A stretch of 8,103 bases of DNA from JASEHD01 sp964471945 (GTDB taxonomy: Bacteria > Bacteroidota > Ignavibacteria > UBA10030 > SZUA-254), in NCBI GenBank assembly GCA_964471945.1, contig CAYYIJ010000093.1, positions 1-8,103 on the forward strand, in the 5' to 3' direction. Numbering within the stretch: position 1 is the first letter of the stretch; each line of letters starts with the position of its first letter. The position numbers and the translations under genes were made by a program. The notes under the pieces are model-generated. The model searched no databases. It had not been told where the DNA came from and was given only the letters and a program-made list of their open reading frames with translations. Below are positions 6,412 through 8,103 of the stretch, one piece after another.

Positions 6412-7852
6412 TTACAAACTAAACCAGTAGCTTGCTTTTAAAAGAAAAACGTTTGAAGCTGGGACCCGAAATGTATCCATGAAATCAATATCAAACGGAG
6501 TGAAGTATTTTTTATTTTTATTGTTACGAACGTGCGACCAAACAAAATATAGCGTGCTGCCGGGTAAGTATTCCCAGCGAAGTACAACATTTGCATTGAG
6601 CGATTGCTCATTAAAATCTGGCTCCCTAGTGTAATGGTCAGGTTTTATGAATTCAGATGTTCCCTCAAGCTGCCGATAATCGGCAAAATGTCCTTTTGCC
6701 AGAAACACTTGACTATTAAATTGAAGCGTTAACCCCCTTGCGAAAGTAATTGTGCTGCGCATTGTGAAGTTATGAGCATCAGTATCTCTATCACCAAAAC
6801 TACTTTTCTCAGTTCCTGATACTATGATTGAATCGAACCAAGCTTCTTGTTATAGCGGTTTTACTTGAACTTCAATATCTGTTTCGATTCGTTTTTTCAA
6901 CTTACTGTCCCAGTTAATTTCTTGACCAACCTCAATCACAATATCATTCCTTTGATCTGAAGAAAAATAAAAACTTGTTTGGTAATTTTTGGGTTTCCGA
7001 TAATTACCATTTCCCCTGGTCTCACGGTCATCATATTGTCCGAAATCAATGAGAGAATGCAAGAAAACCTGAAAGGGAATAAATATTCTCATCTATTATT
7101 AAATTCCAATCATACGCATTTGAAAAAGTTGGATAGCGAGAATCCTTTAGAACTGAAGTTAAGATCATCCCTACATTCGAGTTGTCTATGATATCTTGCT
7201 TCAAACGGATAACGTTATAACATCCCCGGACCAAATCTCCCCCCGAAAGTTGTGAACCTAAGAATTTGTGTTCCTTCAATGAAAAATGGGCGCTTTTCTG
7301 GATAAAAGGTTTCAAACGTAGAAAGATTCAGCACCGCTGGGTCTGCTTCCACTTGTCCAAAATCTGAATTGAGGGTTGCATCCAAAGTAAAGTTACTGGA
7401 GATACCGTATTTAATATCAACGCCAATATTTGGTGCTGGTGAAAATTTATTTTTCCTTTCAATAATTTCAGTGGCAGGCTCGTAACTTTGTTTGGTGGTA
7501 ACAAATGGCAATATTTCGACCGGTCGTGGTTCGGGAAGGTTTTCCAAGCCATTTAAATGACCGAATCGCGAAATAAATCCATTCATACTTTTAGGTGTGA
7601 ATGCCCAGCGAGCCGATTCATTTTTACGGCTGATGATTCTGATAAAATTTATCCCTCAAATATCCGTGTTTGCAATTCCCATTCGGGGTCCCACGACTCA
7701 TCCTCACTGTTACCATCATCATATTGCAAGATATCGACTTTCACACCCGCCGCATTGAAAGTAAACTCATAGCATGTTTGACTATCATGGTATGAATCAA
7801 TCCGTATAGAGCCGCGGTCTGATTCAATTTCGTTATCACGACGTGTTAATCC
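6412..7852 (-). pseudogene. DUF5916-family outer-membrane beta-barrel protein gene, broken into five segments
   Basis: Five coding stretches, all on the minus strand and in the right order, match one protein of the DUF5916/carbohydrate-binding-family-9 outer-membrane family. A: 7652-7852, starting GLTRRDNEIESD and including DESWDPEWELQTRI. B: 7218-7655, with INFIRIISRKNESARWAFTP, FGQVEADPAVLNLSTFE and YPEKRPFFIEGTQI. C: about 7046-7226, YNVIRLKQDIIDNSNVGMIL to GFLAFSH. D: 6853-7055, DFGQYDDRETRGNGNYRKP to EVQVKPL. E: 6412-6849, QEAWFDSIIVSG through FVWSHVRNNKNKKYFTPF to the C-terminal aromatic end SYWFSL typical of barrels. From family knowledge, sequence is missing between every pair of segments, and the signal peptide and N-terminal CBM9-like domain are absent. 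Frames change at A/B, B/C and C/D; D and E are in frame but split by TAA at 6850-6852. No functional product is expected from this copy. Confidence 0.93.
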
Positions 7853-7884
7853 CTAATCATGAATTAGAAAATGTAATATTGTTT

Positions 7885-7954
7885 CTCGCAAAGAGCGCTA
7901 AGGTTCGATTTTTGAACACAACATTTGCTTTGCGACCTTGGCGAGCTTTGCGAG
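7885..7954. repeat. Inverted repeat of 9-bp CTTTGCGAG-type units
   Basis: Arms ctcgcaaagagcgctaaggt (7885-7904) and accttggcgagctttgcgag (7935-7954) pair at 17 of 20 positions around a 30-bp loop. The right side is three tandem 9-bp units, CTTTGCGAC, CTTGGCGAG and CTTTGCGAG (7928-7954); the left side holds two such units in reverse. Units of this kind recur between genes in many bacterial genomes, so this is probably one copy of a dispersed intergenic element. It starts 33 bp beyond the broken end of the barrel pseudogene. No transposase or terminal duplication is visible. Confidence 0.75.
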
Positions 7955-8017
7955 ATATATTGTTTTGAATTTTTCATTTGTAAACTTCGCAGCTACTATT
8001 GAATTTTTCAGGATAAT

Positions 8018-8046
8018 TTGACTTTCATTAACTCACATAGTATATT
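8018..8046 (+). promoter_or_regulatory. Strong sigma-70-like promoter for the gene starting at 8088
   Basis: TTGACT (8018-8023), a 17-bp spacer and TATATT (8041-8046) give the best promoter match in the window. Transcription would start near 8053, leaving a leader of about 35 nt with no strong hairpin. The rest of 7955-8017 shows nothing recognisable. Confidence 0.75.
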
Positions 8047-8087
8047 TTATCACCGTCTCCCAATACGGATAATAGAAGGAAAAAGCT

Positions 8088-8103
8088 ATGAAAAACGTCA
8101 AAA
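8088..8103 (+). CDS. First five codons of an unidentified gene (runs off the window)
   Basis: ATG at 8088 is preceded by AGAAGGA with 7-nt spacing and by the promoter at 8018-8046. Only MKNVK is visible. A Lys-rich start would suit a signal peptide, but the product cannot be named. Confidence 0.7.

Noticed and set aside
7557..7772. Plus-strand frame of 71 codons
   Set aside because: Antisense to segments A and B of the DUF5916 pseudogene, which are clearly the real coding strand.
7885..7954. Reading the 9-bp repeats as a CRISPR array
   Set aside because: Units are contiguous without spacers, too short, and arranged as an inverted pair.

Overview
The window (AT-rich, about 60% A+T by eye) looks like a chromosomal segment from a free-living member of the Bacteroidota/Ignavibacteriota/Chlorobi side of the bacteria. 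This placement is an inference from gene content: a DUF5916-type outer-membrane barrel remnant, a secreted DUF6600-type Trp/Tyr-Gly-rich protein, and an HTH-receiver regulator of a kind common in that group. The candidate promoters look like ordinary sigma-70 sites (TTGACT-like / TATATT-like) rather than the TTTG/TAnnTTTG type of classical Bacteroidetes, which argues mildly for a deep-branching relative.

Layout. Bases 1-4881 hold five genes on the minus strand. From upstream to downstream these are a secreted protein with a TTG start (3139-4881), a LexA/CI-like self-cleaving repressor with its own overlapping-palindrome promoter (2375-3028), an HTH-receiver response regulator (1601-2251), a translationally coupled gene joining a degenerate receiver to a histidine-kinase dimerisation domain without an ATPase (906-1604), and the 5' three quarters of ychF (1-827, cut by the window edge). 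A divergent intergenic region (4882-5157) separates these from a plus-strand secreted DUF6600-like protein with a long charged tail (5158-6345), which ends in a strong terminator. Converging on it is a broken minus-strand DUF5916-family outer-membrane protein gene (6412-7852), surviving as five well-preserved coding segments with the pieces between them missing. Bases 7853-8087 are non-coding. They carry a 9-bp-periodic inverted repeat of the CTTTGCGAG type and a near-consensus promoter for a plus-strand gene whose first five codons close the window.

How the parts fit. The two-gene signalling unit (1601-2251 with 906-1604) is the most unusual coding content. The regulator has a complete phospho-acceptor site and a DNA-binding domain, and its coupled partner has a phospho-acceptor histidine but no kinase domain. 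This suggests a phosphorelay, phosphatase or adaptor role resembling Spo0B in principle, with the real kinase elsewhere. A perfect palindrome sits at the expected -41 position of this unit's promoter. The S24 repressor next door has all residues for autocleavage, and two overlapping palindromes cover its probable -35 and spacer, so it is probably autoregulated and damage- or stress-responsive. I see no phage, integrase, CRISPR, tRNA or rRNA sequence.
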